Shown here in pieces: positions 28,708 through 37,851 of a stretch of 64,000 bases of DNA (positions are counted from its first letter, which is position 1; each line of letters starts with the position of its first letter). A model generated the notes under the pieces. That model was given only the letters and a program-made list of their open reading frames with translations, did no database searches and was not told the origin of the DNA. The position numbers and the translations under genes are program-made. The stretch is from Pandoraea faecigallinarum (GTDB lineage: Bacteria > Pseudomonadota > Gammaproteobacteria > Burkholderiales > Burkholderiaceae). Location of the stretch: NCBI RefSeq assembly GCF_001029105.3, contig NZ_CP011807.3, positions 1,736,001-1,800,000 on the forward strand, in the 5' to 3' direction.

Positions 28708-29550
28708 ATGACCCTCATCAAACGCAAATCCATCGAAGCCGAAGCGTTCGTCGCCGACGATCGTGCCGCCCGTTCACTGCGTCCTGCGTACAAGCCGCGT
28801 TTTGCACCGGTGACGTTCTCCGAAATCGGTGGCGTGCGTTACCTGCATTTCGGCACGGAGTGGGTGCAGGGGGCGATGCGTCTGTCCAAACCCGATCGTA
28901 TCGAACTCGAATACGCGCAGCAGATGATGGCGTGGTTGCTCTTCATGCGCGCACCGAAGCATGTGGTGCAGCTCGGGCTTGGCACGGGCTCGATCACCAA
29001 ATTTTCGGCAAAGCAATTCGCGCGCACGCAAGTCACGGCGGTCGAACTGAACCCGGCAGTGGTCGTGGCCGCGCGCACGATGTTCGATCTGCCGAGCGAT
29101 TCGCGTCGACTGAAGGTGCTCGAAGCGGATGCCTGGGACTTCGTCACGGACACGGCGAATCACGGCACCGTCGACGTGCTGCAAGTCGATCTCTACGACG
29201 CCACCGCACGCGGGCCGGTGCATGACACGCCCGCGTTCTACAAGGCGTGCCGTGCGACCCTGCGCGAACCGGGCATGCTGACCATGAACCTGTTCGGCGA
29301 TCACGACAGCTATCCGAAGAACATCCGTCGTCTGCGTCAGGCGTTTGACAATCGCGTGATCGAATTCCCGGAAGTGCATGACGGCAACGTCATCGTGCTC
29401 GCTTTCAACGGGCCGCTGCTGTCGGTCGAATGGAAGGACGTGGAAGCACGCGCCAAAGTGGTCGAAGCCGCGACCGGCTTGCCGGCCAGACGTTGGGTCA
29501 AGCAACTGCGCGATGCGAACGGGGACGGCGGCCCGGTACTTACGGTCTGA
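28708..29550 (+). CDS. Spermidine-synthase-like methyltransferase-fold protein
   Basis: A 280-aa Rossmann protein. The nucleotide-binding loop is QLGLGTGSITKF, followed by the acidic VTAVELNPAVV and LKVLEADAWDFV. This is the spermidine synthase superfamily core, but the N-terminal strand domain of true SpeE is largely missing. Polyamine synthesis is therefore not proven. Good ribosome binding site (GAAGGAC), with a -10-like TACAAT at 28662-28667. Confidence 0.8.
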   Translation: MTLIKRKSIEAEAFVADDRAARSLRPAYKPRFAPVTFSEIGGVRYLHFGTEWVQGAMRLSKPDRIELEYAQQMMAWLLFMRAPKHVVQLGLGTGSITKFSAKQFARTQVTAVELNPAVVVAARTMFDLPSDSRRLKVLEADAWDFVTDTANHGTVDVLQVDLYDATARGPVHDTPAFYKACRATLREPGMLTMNLFGDHDSYPKNIRRLRQAFDNRVIEFPEVHDGNVIVLAFNGPLLSVEWKDVEARAKVVEAATGLPARRWVKQLRDANGDGGPVLTV

Positions 29551-29613
29551 CGTTACCTGCGTAGCACGGTGTGTGGCCCTGTGTGTGGCCATGAGGTAGC
29601 GCGCGGCAGATGC

Positions 29614-29642
29614 AAAAAAGCCAGCCGGGAAGGCTGGCTTTG
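29614..29642. terminator. Bidirectional terminator
   Basis: AAAAAAGCCAGCC / GGCTGGCTTTG forms a 9-bp stem with a 4-nt loop, A-rich on one side and T-rich on the other. It separates the convergent spermidine-synthase-like and DUF2322 genes. Confidence 0.8.
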
Positions 29643-29666
29643 CTTTAGTGCGGCCCGCGCGAGGCG

Positions 29667-30011
29667 TCAGACCGCGACTTCCTCGATCGTCAGCGCTTCG
29701 CCGCCGGCGACGATCGCGAGCAGCCGGTCCACGTTCGGATGTGCGCCCGGGCGGTTGCGTGCATCGGCCGTGTGCTCGCCGAAAACGGCCAGCGCATGTT
29801 CTGCGGCCTTGGCATCGAGCGTGCCGAACGCTTGCTTGAGGTAGTGGTACACGGCCAGCGAGCCTTGTTTGCCCGGGGCGTTTTCGATGGTGCCGACGAG
29901 CGCACCGCTGCCGTTGCGCAGATCGATGCGGGCGATGTTTTCGATGCTGCCGATGCCGGCGATCAGTGCGAGGTTGTCCTTGAATACCGGGGTCGGGTCG
30001 ATCACTGCCAT
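29667..30011 (-). CDS. DUF2322 protein
   Basis: A 114-aa soluble protein. FKDNLALIAGIGSIENIARI, ENAPGKQGSLAVYHYL and PNVDRLLAIVAGG match the DUF2322 pattern common in beta- and gammaproteobacteria. The start at 30011 gives MAVIDPTPVFKDNL. No known function. It lies downstream of a BenE-type transporter on the same strand, 112 nt away. Confidence 0.82.
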   Translation of the reverse strand: MAVIDPTPVFKDNLALIAGIGSIENIARIDLRNGSGALVGTIENAPGKQGSLAVYHYLKQAFGTLDAKAAEHALAVFGEHTADARNRPGAHPNVDRLLAIVAGGEALTIEEVAV

Positions 30012-30123
30012 GGTTCTGCTGCTCCTGCGGTTACGTCGGAAAAAGAATGAAAAACGGTGCGGGCCGAATGTTACCACCCCGACCCGACCGGCAGGGGATG
30101 CGACCGGTTCAAGTCGATTCGGA

Positions 30124-31329
30124 TCAGGTACGTCGCCATTGCAGGATCGCAAGCGTCAGCATCCCGGCAATCAGTCCCCAGAAGGCTGAGCCGATGGAAA
30201 GCAATGTCAGGCCCGACGCCGTGACCATGAACGTGATGAGCGCGGCTTCGCGCTGCTTCGTGTCGTGCATGGCGTTGGCCAGTCCGTTCATGATCGAACC
30301 GAACAGGGCGAGGGCGGCAATCGAGACCACGAGGGCTTTCGGGAATGCAGCGAACAGCGCCGCAATCGTCGCGCCGAACGTACCGGCAATCAGATAGAAA
30401 ACCCCTGACCATACTGCTGCCGTATACCGTTTGGCCGGGTCTTCGTGCGCTTCGCGTCCGGTGCAGATGGCCGCGGTGATCGCCGCGAGATGTATGCCGT
30501 GCGAGCCGAATGGGGCAAGGAGTACCGACGCGATACCGGTCGTGGAAATCAGCGGCGACGCCCCCACGTTGTACCCATCGGCACGCAGCACGGCCAACCC
30601 CGGTACGTTTTGTGAGGCCATGGCCACCACAAACAGCGGGATGGCGATGCTGATCGTCGCCGGCAACGAAAACGACGGAGTCGTCCATACGGGCTTTGCG
30701 AGCGAGATGTTGAAGTGGCTGAAATCGAGCAGACCCAGCCCGCCGGCGACGGCCGTTCCCACGATCAGCGCCAACAGAATTGCATAGCGCGAAGCCACGC
30801 GCTTGACGACGAGGTACGTAAAGAACATGGCGAGCACCAGCGCCGTCTGGTGCTGCGCGGCGACGAAGATTTCCAGTCCGATCCGAAACAGGATCCCTGC
30901 GAGCAGGGCGGACGCCAGCGCAGGCGGTACCCGCCGCATGATCGTCTCGAAACCGCCCGTCAGTCCGCAAATGGCGATGAGCGCATTGCAGACGATGAAT
31001 GCCCCGATGGCCTCGCCATAGGGAACGCCCGGCAGCGACGTAATCAGAAGCGCGGCGCCGGGGGTCGACCAGGCGACGACGACCGGCGTGCGGTAACGCA
31101 GCGACAGGCCGATGGTCGTCACGCCCATGCCGATGGACAGCGCCCAGATCCATGAGGAAATCTGCGCCGGTGTGAGGTGAGCGGCCTGGCCGGCCTGGAA
31201 CATCAGAATGAGCGAACTGGTGTAGCCCGTCATCATGGCCACGAAGCCGGCCACGATGGCCGACGGCGACGTATCCGCCAATGGGCGCAATGGCGGCAGG
31301 GGCGGCACGGGAGTGGTGCTGGACGTCAT
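30124..31329 (-). CDS. benE: BenE-family benzoate/H+ symporter-like transporter
   Basis: A 401-aa inner-membrane protein with 11-12 hydrophobic segments. Family elements: AGFVAMMTGYTSSLILMFQA, WSTPGAALL and FGSHGIHLAAITAAICTG. Aromatic-acid uptake is the known role of BenE, but no benzoate degradation genes lie nearby, so the substrate is inferred. It runs in the same direction as DUF2322. Confidence 0.9.
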   Translation of the reverse strand: MTSSTTPVPPLPPLRPLADTSPSAIVAGFVAMMTGYTSSLILMFQAGQAAHLTPAQISSWIWALSIGMGVTTIGLSLRYRTPVVVAWSTPGAALLITSLPGVPYGEAIGAFIVCNALIAICGLTGGFETIMRRVPPALASALLAGILFRIGLEIFVAAQHQTALVLAMFFTYLVVKRVASRYAILLALIVGTAVAGGLGLLDFSHFNISLAKPVWTTPSFSLPATISIAIPLFVVAMASQNVPGLAVLRADGYNVGASPLISTTGIASVLLAPFGSHGIHLAAITAAICTGREAHEDPAKRYTAAVWSGVFYLIAGTFGATIAALFAAFPKALVVSIAALALFGSIMNGLANAMHDTKQREAALITFMVTASGLTLLSIGSAFWGLIAGMLTLAILQWRRT

Positions 31330-31482
31330 GGTGGAATGTTGTCTCTTTTATTGCGTTGTTGTCGTGTGTCGCCGCGTGCCGTCGTGTATCGGCGCAGCAC
31401 AACCCGATGGAACGAAGCGGTCGGTGCTGCACGCCGGACAGGAGGGACGGCGTTGGAGGATGCGGCAGGGCGAGCGCGGAGC

Positions 31483-32658
31483 CTACTTGGTCAGCACCCG
31501 CATCGCCGACTCCAGACCCGCTAGCGTAATCGGATACATGCGATTGGCAAATAGCTGGCGGATCACCGAAATCGACTGACGATATTGCCAGATGGCCTCA
31601 GGTTCCGGATTGAGCCACGCGTAATGCGGGAAGCGATCAATGAAGCGCCGTAGCCACACAGCGCCTGCTTCCTTGTTGTTGTACTCGACCGAACCGCCCG
31701 GTTGCAGCACTTCGTAGGGACTCATCGTCGCGTCGCCCACGAAGATCAGCTTGTAGTCGGACGGGTATTTGCGCAGCACGTCCCACGTCTCGAAGCGCTC
31801 GTTATGACGCCGCCGGTTCTGCCGCCAGAGATAGTCGTAGACGCAATTGTGAAAGTAGTAGAACTCGAGATGCTTGAATTCGGATTTCGCGGCGGAAAAG
31901 AGTTCTTCCGTACGTGCGATGTGGTCGTCCATCGAGCCGCCGACGTCGAGCAGCATCAGCACCTTCACATTGTTGTGACGCTCGGGTACGAGCTTCAGGT
32001 CGAGCCAGCCGGCGTTGGCGGCGGTCGAGCGGATGGTGTCGTCGAGGTCGAGCTCTTCGGCGGCGCCTTCTCGCGCAAACTTGCGTAGACGTCGCAACGC
32101 TACCTTGATGTTGCGGGTGCCAAGCTCTACGGTATCGTCGTAGTCCCGGTACGTCCGCTGGTCCCAGACTTTGACGGCGGTGCGATTGCCGTTGCTCTCG
32201 CCGCCAATGCGGATCCCTTCGGGGTTGAACCCGCCATTACCGAACGGCGACGTGCCACCTGTGCCGATCCACTTGCTGCCGCCTTCATGGCGGCCCTTTT
32301 GTTCGTCGAACAACTGCTTGAGGCGCTCCATGAGCTTGTCCAGCCCGCCCAGTGCCTGAATGCGTGCCTTGTCCTCGGGGGACAGTTCGCGCTGCATGCG
32401 CTTCCTGAGCCACTCCAGCGGCACTTCTCCGGACGCGTCGACCGTCTGCTGTACGCCTTTGAAGTACGCACCGAACGCCTGATCGAACTTGTCGTAGTGC
32501 TTCTCGTCCTTGATGAGGGAGAGGCGCGCCAGATAATAAAACTCGTCGAGCGAGGGCGCGATGACCTGACGTTGCAACGCTTCGAGCAGCGTCAGGTATT
32601 CTTTGACCGACACCGGCAATTTCGCCGCGCGCAAGGTGTAGAAGAAGTCGATCAGCAT
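31483..32658 (-). CDS. VWA domain protein (CoxE-like)
   Basis: A 391-aa soluble protein. The N-terminal two-thirds is helical; the von Willebrand A domain starts at about residue 225 with the metal site LLDVGGSMDDHI (D-x-G-x-S in place of D-x-S-x-S, usual for this group). It is the partner of the MoxR ATPase gene, which ends 13 nt upstream. Such MoxR-VWA pairs act as chaperones that insert metals or mature enzymes; the client here is unknown. Confidence 0.88.
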   Translation of the reverse strand: MLIDFFYTLRAAKLPVSVKEYLTLLEALQRQVIAPSLDEFYYLARLSLIKDEKHYDKFDQAFGAYFKGVQQTVDASGEVPLEWLRKRMQRELSPEDKARIQALGGLDKLMERLKQLFDEQKGRHEGGSKWIGTGGTSPFGNGGFNPEGIRIGGESNGNRTAVKVWDQRTYRDYDDTVELGTRNIKVALRRLRKFAREGAAEELDLDDTIRSTAANAGWLDLKLVPERHNNVKVLMLLDVGGSMDDHIARTEELFSAAKSEFKHLEFYYFHNCVYDYLWRQNRRRHNERFETWDVLRKYPSDYKLIFVGDATMSPYEVLQPGGSVEYNNKEAGAVWLRRFIDRFPHYAWLNPEPEAIWQYRQSISVIRQLFANRMYPITLAGLESAMRVLTK

Positions 32659-32671
32659 GACGTTGGCGCGC

Positions 32672-33514
32672 TCACCGGTTGGCGCGATTCATGAAGACGA
32701 GGCGCTCGAACAGATGCATATCCTGTTCATTTTTCAGCAGGGCGCCCGCAAGCGGCGGTATCGCCAGTTTGTTGTCGGAACTGCGCAGCGCTTCGGGGCC
32801 GATTTCCTCGGCCATCAACAGCTTGAGCCAGTCGATGAGTTCGGATGTCGACGGCTTCTTCTTGAGACCCGGGATCTCCCGCACCTCGAAGAACGTCGCC
32901 ATGGCGGCATTCACGAGTTCGCGCCGGATGTTGGGGAAATGCACGTCGATGATCGACTGCATCGTCGCGGGTTCGGGGAACTTGATGTAGTGGAAGAAGC
33001 AGCGACGCAGGAAGGCGTCCGGCAGTTCCTTCTCGTTGTTCGACGTGATGATGACGAGCGGGCGATGACGCGCCTTGACCAGCTCGCGCGTCTCGTAAAC
33101 GTAGAACTCCATGCGATCGAGTTCGCGCAGCAGGTCGTTCGGGAACTCGATGTCGGCCTTGTCGATTTCGTCGATGAGCAGCACGACCGGTCGGTCGGCT
33201 TCGAAGGCTTGCCAGAGCACACCCTTGACGATGTAGTTGGCGATGTCGCGCACTCGCTCCTCCCCGAGCTGCGAATCGCGCAGACGCGACACGGCGTCGT
33301 ATTCGTACAGACCTTGCTGCGCCTTGGTGGTGGACTTCACGTGCCATTGCAGCAGCGGCATGCCGAGCGCGGCGGCGACTTCCTCCGCGAGCATGGTTTT
33401 ACCGGTGCCGGGTTCCCCCTTGATCAGCAATGGTCGTTGCAGCGTGGCCGCCGCATTCACGGCGAGCTTGAGGTCGTCGGTGGCGACGTAATGGGAAGAG
33501 CCTTCGAAGCGCAT
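32672..33514 (-). CDS. MoxR-type AAA+ ATPase
   Basis: A 280-aa AAA+ protein. Walker A GEPGTGKT (about 30-37), Walker B VLLIDEIDKAD, and sensor region VIITSNNEKELPDAFLRR. The ATG at 33514 (MRFEGSSHYVATDDL) is preferred over one ten codons upstream. It is followed 13 nt later by the VWA gene. The client enzyme cannot be read from the neighbourhood. Confidence 0.92.
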   Translation of the reverse strand: MRFEGSSHYVATDDLKLAVNAAATLQRPLLIKGEPGTGKTMLAEEVAAALGMPLLQWHVKSTTKAQQGLYEYDAVSRLRDSQLGEERVRDIANYIVKGVLWQAFEADRPVVLLIDEIDKADIEFPNDLLRELDRMEFYVYETRELVKARHRPLVIITSNNEKELPDAFLRRCFFHYIKFPEPATMQSIIDVHFPNIRRELVNAAMATFFEVREIPGLKKKPSTSELIDWLKLLMAEEIGPEALRSSDNKLAIPPLAGALLKNEQDMHLFERLVFMNRANR

Positions 33515-33671
33515 TGTCTGAGCCGTCCGCAAACAGCCGGCCAACCGGCCGGGCAGGGAAAAAGTTCAGTATAAGACATTGCGCATAAGGCCCGCTTGGG
33601 CGTTGGAAATGTGCATTGACATCAAAGGCTTGTGGCAAAACTTCGGAGAACCGTGCGGGTCAGCACCGAGT

Positions 33672-33699
33672 TTGCGCCTGCGAGGGTGTGGGTTACAAT
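33672..33699 (+). promoter_or_regulatory. Sigma70-type promoter before the cytochrome c genes
   Basis: TTGCGC (33672-33677), 16-nt spacer, TACAAT (33694-33699). It would give a leader of about 90 nt for the first cytochrome gene. Confidence 0.5.
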
Positions 33700-33795
33700 C
33701 GATTGCTTTTTTCACAGGTCGGCGGCCTTGGAGCCAGGACGGCGATCTGCGTGTTGCGGGCCGGTATTCCAACCAAAAACGTTCCCAAGAAGACC

Positions 33796-34161
33796 ATGAA
33801 AAAGTTCCTCACGATGATGGCGCTGGCGCTTGGCGGCACGTCACTCATGTCGCTTAGTGCGCTTCATGCGGCCGAACTCAAGCCTGACATGGAGGCGGCA
33901 AAGGGCAAGGTAGCCATGTGTATCGGCTGCCACGGCATTCCCGACTATCGCACCGCATTTCCCGAGGTGTATCACGTCCCCAAAATCGGCGGACAGAACG
34001 CCAAGTACATTGAAAACGCCCTGAAGGAGTACGCCAAGGGCGACCGCAAGTTCCAGACGATGCATGGCATCGCAGCCACGTTGACCGATCAGGACGTCGT
34101 TGATATCGCCGCCTATTACGCGGCGCAGACGGCGTCGACGCCGGTCAATCCCCAGAAGTAA
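33796..34161 (+). CDS. Exported class I cytochrome c
   Basis: A 121-aa protein with a signal peptide (1-25, cleavage after LHA). The heme motif is CIGCH (42-46); the distal Met is probably in TMHGIAATLTD. It is a small soluble periplasmic electron carrier. The ATG at 33796 gives MKKFLTMMALAL; upstream codons in frame are not signal-like. The second cytochrome gene starts 25 nt after it, so they are likely one operon. Confidence 0.9.
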   Translation: MKKFLTMMALALGGTSLMSLSALHAAELKPDMEAAKGKVAMCIGCHGIPDYRTAFPEVYHVPKIGGQNAKYIENALKEYAKGDRKFQTMHGIAATLTDQDVVDIAAYYAAQTASTPVNPQK

Positions 34162-34186
34162 AACGTGCGTGGCTGAGGAGAACACG

Positions 34187-34609
34187 ATGAAGCATTCGAT
34201 GCATTCGATGGCAAAGGCCGCTGCCGCGGTGTCCCTGACACTCGGTGCGGCGCTCGCCGGATCGAGCGGCGCTGCGATGGCCGCAGGCAACGTTGCCAAC
34301 GGCAAGGCACTGGTCGACAAAGGCATGTGCGCAAGCTGCCACGGCGCCAACCTGAACGCGCCGATCACGCCGGAATACCCGAAGCTTGCCGGTCAGTACG
34401 CGGACTACATCTACAACGCGCTGCGCGCTTATCAAAACGAAACCAGCCTCGTGTATGGGCGCAGCAACGCGATCATGAAGACGCAGGTCATGTCCAACCC
34501 CGCTACGATCGGCAAGGACGGCAAACCACGGCCGTTCACCTCGAAGGAGCTCAAGGACATTTCGGCTTACATCGAGTCCTTGCCGGGCGACCTCGTCACG
34601 AAAAAGTAA
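34187..34609 (+). CDS. Exported class I cytochrome c
   Basis: A 140-aa protein; signal peptide about 1-33 (cleavage after AMAA). Heme motif CASCH at 48-52; candidate distal Met in AIMKTQVM. It is paralogous to the preceding cytochrome. Ribosome binding site AGGAG. A terminator follows. No oxidase or reductase gene is adjacent, so its partner is unknown. Confidence 0.9.
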   Translation: MKHSMHSMAKAAAAVSLTLGAALAGSSGAAMAAGNVANGKALVDKGMCASCHGANLNAPITPEYPKLAGQYADYIYNALRAYQNETSLVYGRSNAIMKTQVMSNPATIGKDGKPRPFTSKELKDISAYIESLPGDLVTKK

Positions 34610-34629
34610 ATCTGTGGGTGTTTGCATGA

Positions 34630-34669
34630 AAAAACGACGGCTGCCGTGCAGGCAACCGTCGTTTGTTTT
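34630..34669 (+). terminator. Terminator of the cytochrome operon
   Basis: AAAACGACGG pairs with CCGTCGTTT around an inner CTGCC/GGCA stem; TTTGTTTT follows. It lies 20 nt after the second cytochrome stop and before the convergent DUF1841 gene. Confidence 0.8.
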
Positions 34670-34736
34670 CCTCTGCCGCGCACGCGCGTAATGCACTCGG
34701 CTACGTGGGCTACGTGGGCTCGCAGCGCCCGCGACC

Positions 34737-35168
34737 TTATCGCGAGGCCTGCTGCTCGATACGTTGCAGGTAAGCGTCCGAGTCGGGCGGCTGTCCGCTG
34801 TGTTGCGCTTCCCACAGCGTTTGGCCGAGGCATTCCATGATGCGGTGTTGCGCTTCGTGCGGCGAGTCGAGGCGATGGGTCAGTCTTTCATAGGCGGCAC
34901 GGATGCCCGGCGGCTGGTCGATCGAGACTTGTTCGCTGATCGCCAGATGCATCGACAGATGCAGGAAGGGGTTGGTCTGGCCGCCTTCCGGCGAGTACTC
35001 GCGGGCACTGGCTTCGTCGGTGTCGGCGAGGGCGTCGTGATATTCCGGGTGTTCGTTGATCCAGTCGGCGGCAATCGTTTCGAGCGGCGTCAGAATGCTG
35101 CCGCTACGTTGTTTTTGCCAGGTGGTGCAGAAGAATTGCCGGACTTCGTCGCGGCTTGGATTGAACAT
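34737..35168 (-). CDS. DUF1841 protein
   Basis: A 143-aa soluble acidic protein. FNPSRDEVRQFF, NPFLHLSMHLAISEQ and the C-terminal MECLGQTLWEAQ are the DUF1841 signatures, including the conserved HxxxH-like spacing. No function is known to me. It is encoded alone. Confidence 0.85.
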   Translation of the reverse strand: MFNPSRDEVRQFFCTTWQKQRSGSILTPLETIAADWINEHPEYHDALADTDEASAREYSPEGGQTNPFLHLSMHLAISEQVSIDQPPGIRAAYERLTHRLDSPHEAQHRIMECLGQTLWEAQHSGQPPDSDAYLQRIEQQASR

Positions 35169-35344
35169 GGGGACTCCGTGGAGGTTCTCTTATGGCATCT
35201 TGCGGCGCGCCTTACCGTGACTACCATCGCGGGTCGGATGGCACCGCGCCGCAGTACCGCAAAATGCCGGGCGAGCCGGTAGTGACCGGAATACGCCGAT
35301 AACGCAATAAAAACACGCCGTATTGTCGCTCAATTCGTTCAATC

Positions 35345-36298
35345 ATGCCGCAAAACCCCCGCACCCCTGTCGTACCCACGGTCGCCGGCGACGCGCCGCT
35401 CGCCCAGCCTGCACCTCCGCCGTCCGCATGGGGCGGCGTGGCGCTCATTGCGGTATCGGCGTCGGCATTCGGGGCGATGGCGATCTTTGCCCGTGGGGCC
35501 ACGGCCGCCGGGACCGACATTTTTGCGATGCTGCTGTTCCGCTTTTTTATCGCTGCTGTCCTGCTGGTCGTCTGGTCCCGCTTGCAAGGCGTGCGATTCC
35601 CGTCACGCCGTCAATCGTTGCATATCGCCCTGATGGGCGGCGTCGGTTATGTCGGACAGTCGCTGTGCTTCTTCGGCGCGCTTCAGTACGCGCAGGCGTC
35701 GCTCGTAGCGCTGTTGTTGTATCTCTATCCCGTGTTCGTGACGATATTGGCGGCCGTGTTTCTGCGCGAACGGCTCACCCCGGTAAAGCTCGGCGCACTC
35801 GCGCTTTGCTCGCTGGGAACGGCGCTCACGGTCGGCGGCGGTCAGGGACAGCCGCTCGGCATGGCGCTGGCCGTGGCCGCGGCGTTGATCTATTCGGGGT
35901 ATATCGTCGTCGGCGCCCGGCTGACGCGGGGTGTCGATGCGCGGGCCACGGCAACGCTGGTCTGTCTGGCGGCCACGGTGTCGTTCGCGGCGATGGCCGC
36001 TGTACGGGGGGCGCAGGGCATGCCGCTGCACTGGCCTGCGAGTGCCGGCGGCTGGGGGGCGCTCAGCGCCATCGCGGTGTGTTCGACGGTCGTTGCGATC
36101 CTGACGTTTTTCGCCGGCTTGCAGCGCCTTGGGGCGGGACGCGCCTCGATGCTCTCCACGCTGGAGCCGGTTGTGACGGTTCTGCTTGCCGCCATGTTGC
36201 TAGGCGAAACGCTCACGGCGGCGCAGTGGGGCGGCGGAGTGTTGATCGTCGCGGGTGTTGTCTGGCTTTCAGCACGAGGGGCATCGTCGAACGGCTGA
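35345..36298 (+). CDS. EamA/DMT-family transporter
   Basis: A 317-aa protein with ten membrane segments after a Pro-rich 30-residue N-terminus. FGAMAIFARGA opens the first EamA repeat; GRASMLSTLEPVVTVLLA is the conserved second-repeat end. It is a likely metabolite exporter. It is distinct from the EamA protein at 21.1 kb. No good ribosome binding site is visible at the chosen ATG. Confidence 0.88.
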   Translation: MPQNPRTPVVPTVAGDAPLAQPAPPPSAWGGVALIAVSASAFGAMAIFARGATAAGTDIFAMLLFRFFIAAVLLVVWSRLQGVRFPSRRQSLHIALMGGVGYVGQSLCFFGALQYAQASLVALLLYLYPVFVTILAAVFLRERLTPVKLGALALCSLGTALTVGGGQGQPLGMALAVAAALIYSGYIVVGARLTRGVDARATATLVCLAATVSFAAMAAVRGAQGMPLHWPASAGGWGALSAIAVCSTVVAILTFFAGLQRLGAGRASMLSTLEPVVTVLLAAMLLGETLTAAQWGGGVLIVAGVVWLSARGASSNG

Positions 36299-36400
36299 CG
36301 CTGCGCGATTTTTTGGCGCGTCAGCGCGTGCCATGCCGCGACGGTACAATCGCCCATCGTTTGCCATTCGTCTGCCATTTAACACCAGAGGTCAATCGTC

Positions 36401-36994
36401 ATGAGCATCATTGCCAAAGAAGCCATCGCCCAACTGTTCACCGACGCCCGCACGCACAATGTGTGGCTCGACAAGCCGGTCAGCGACGAAACGCTGCGTG
36501 AACTGTACGAATTGGTGAAATGGGGGCCGACTTCCGCCAACACGACACCCGCGCGCATTGTTTTCGTGAAAAGCCCGGAGGCCAAGGCCAAGCTGCTCGA
36601 ATGCATGGCGCCCGGTAACGTGGACAAGACGCGCACGGCGCCAGTTACGGCCATCATTGCGTACGACCTGAAGTTTTACGAACACCTGCCCAAGCTGTTC
36701 CCGAACGGTGCGGAAAAGATGGTGCCGATGTTCTCGGGAGACGCAGCCAAGGCGGCCGGTGCCGCACACATGAACAGCTCGCTGCAAGGCGGCTATTTCA
36801 TTCTGGCCGCTCGCGCATTGGGTCTCGATTGCGGTCCGATGGCGGGCTTCGACGCACAAAAGGTCAACGATACGTTCTTTGCCGGCACCGAATGGCGTGT
36901 CAATTTCATCTGTAACCTCGGCTACGGCGACCATGGCAAGCTGTTCCCCCGTAATCCGCGCCTCTCATTCGACGAGGCGGCTCGCATCATCTAA
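36401..36994 (+). CDS. Malonic semialdehyde reductase / nitroreductase (RutE-like)
   Basis: A 197-aa FMN-dependent nitroreductase-fold protein. [24 protein letters not shown] is typical of RutE/HadB proteins, which reduce malonic semialdehyde to 3-hydroxypropionate. FMN-binding Arg and Ser positions and the late [11 protein letters not shown] are present. No rut pyrimidine-degradation genes are nearby. A -10-like TACAAT lies at 36345-36350. Confidence 0.85.
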   Translation: MSIIAKEAIAQLFTDARTHNVWLDKPVSDETLRELYELVKWGPTSANTTPARIVFVKSPEAKAKLLECMAPGNVDKTRTAPVTAIIAYDLKFYEHLPKLFPNGAEKMVPMFSGDAAKAAGAAHMNSSLQGGYFILAARALGLDCGPMAGFDAQKVNDTFFAGTEWRVNFICNLGYGDHGKLFPRNPRLSFDEAARII

Positions 36995-37138
36995 TACGTA
37001 GCACGCGGGAGCCTTGCGCACGACGTGTCGTGCGGACCTGTGACAACGCGGGCGGCACCAGCAAGGAGCCGCCCGCGTTGCCATTTGACGTTCTTGGTTT
37101 GTCGCTTGCCGCTTTCCGTGCCGCCGGCGTATTTCGCG

Positions 37139-37783
37139 TCAGGCCTTCGGTGCCGGCGTCTTGGGACGGAAGTCGCACAGCGCCTCGATGGCGCAATGCC
37201 AGCACTCGGGCTTGCGCGCCTTGCATACGTAGCGGCCGTGCAGAATCAGCCAGTGATGGGCGTCGTGCCTGAATTCGCGCGGGGTCACGCGCTCCAGCGC
37301 CAGTTCCACGGCCAGCGGATCCTTGCCGGGCGCAAGGCCCGTGCGGTTCGCGACCCGGAAAATATGCGTATCGACGGCGATCGTGTCTTCACCGAATGCC
37401 GTATTGAGTACGACATTTGCGGTCTTACGCCCTACGCCGGGCAACGACTCCAGCGCTTCACGCGAGCGAGGCACTTCGCCGCCATGCACGTTGAGCAGCA
37501 ATCGGCATGTAGCGATGACGTTCTTGGCTTTCGTGCGGTACAGGCCGATCGTCTTGATGTAATCCGCCACACCCGCCTCACCGAGGGCGAGCATTTTCGC
37601 CGGCGAGTTCGCCACGGCATACAGCTTGCGGGTGGCCTTGTTCACGGAGACGTCGGTGGCTTGCGCGGAAAGCAGCACGGCGATGAGCAACTCGAACGGC
37701 GACGTGTATTCCAATTCGGTCGTGGGCGTCGGATTGAGTTGTTGCAGCGTCTCGAACAGGGCACGGCGTTTTGCGTCGTTCAT
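37139..37783 (-). CDS. nth: Endonuclease III
   Basis: A 214-aa DNA glycosylase/AP lyase for oxidised pyrimidines. The helix-hairpin-helix LPGVGRKTANVVL contains catalytic Lys120, and Asp138 is in VDTHIFRVANR; both have the E. coli numbering. The C-terminal [4Fe-4S] loop C-x6-C-x2-C-x5-C is complete. It is encoded downstream of rnfB, 68 nt away. Confidence 0.95.
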   Translation of the reverse strand: MNDAKRRALFETLQQLNPTPTTELEYTSPFELLIAVLLSAQATDVSVNKATRKLYAVANSPAKMLALGEAGVADYIKTIGLYRTKAKNVIATCRLLLNVHGGEVPRSREALESLPGVGRKTANVVLNTAFGEDTIAVDTHIFRVANRTGLAPGKDPLAVELALERVTPREFRHDAHHWLILHGRYVCKARKPECWHCAIEALCDFRPKTPAPKA

Positions 37784-37851
37784 GGCATGGGCGCGTGTGG
37801 CGCGTCGGTCTTGTTATTTGAGCGGGGGCGCGGGCGGCGATGAGTACGCCC

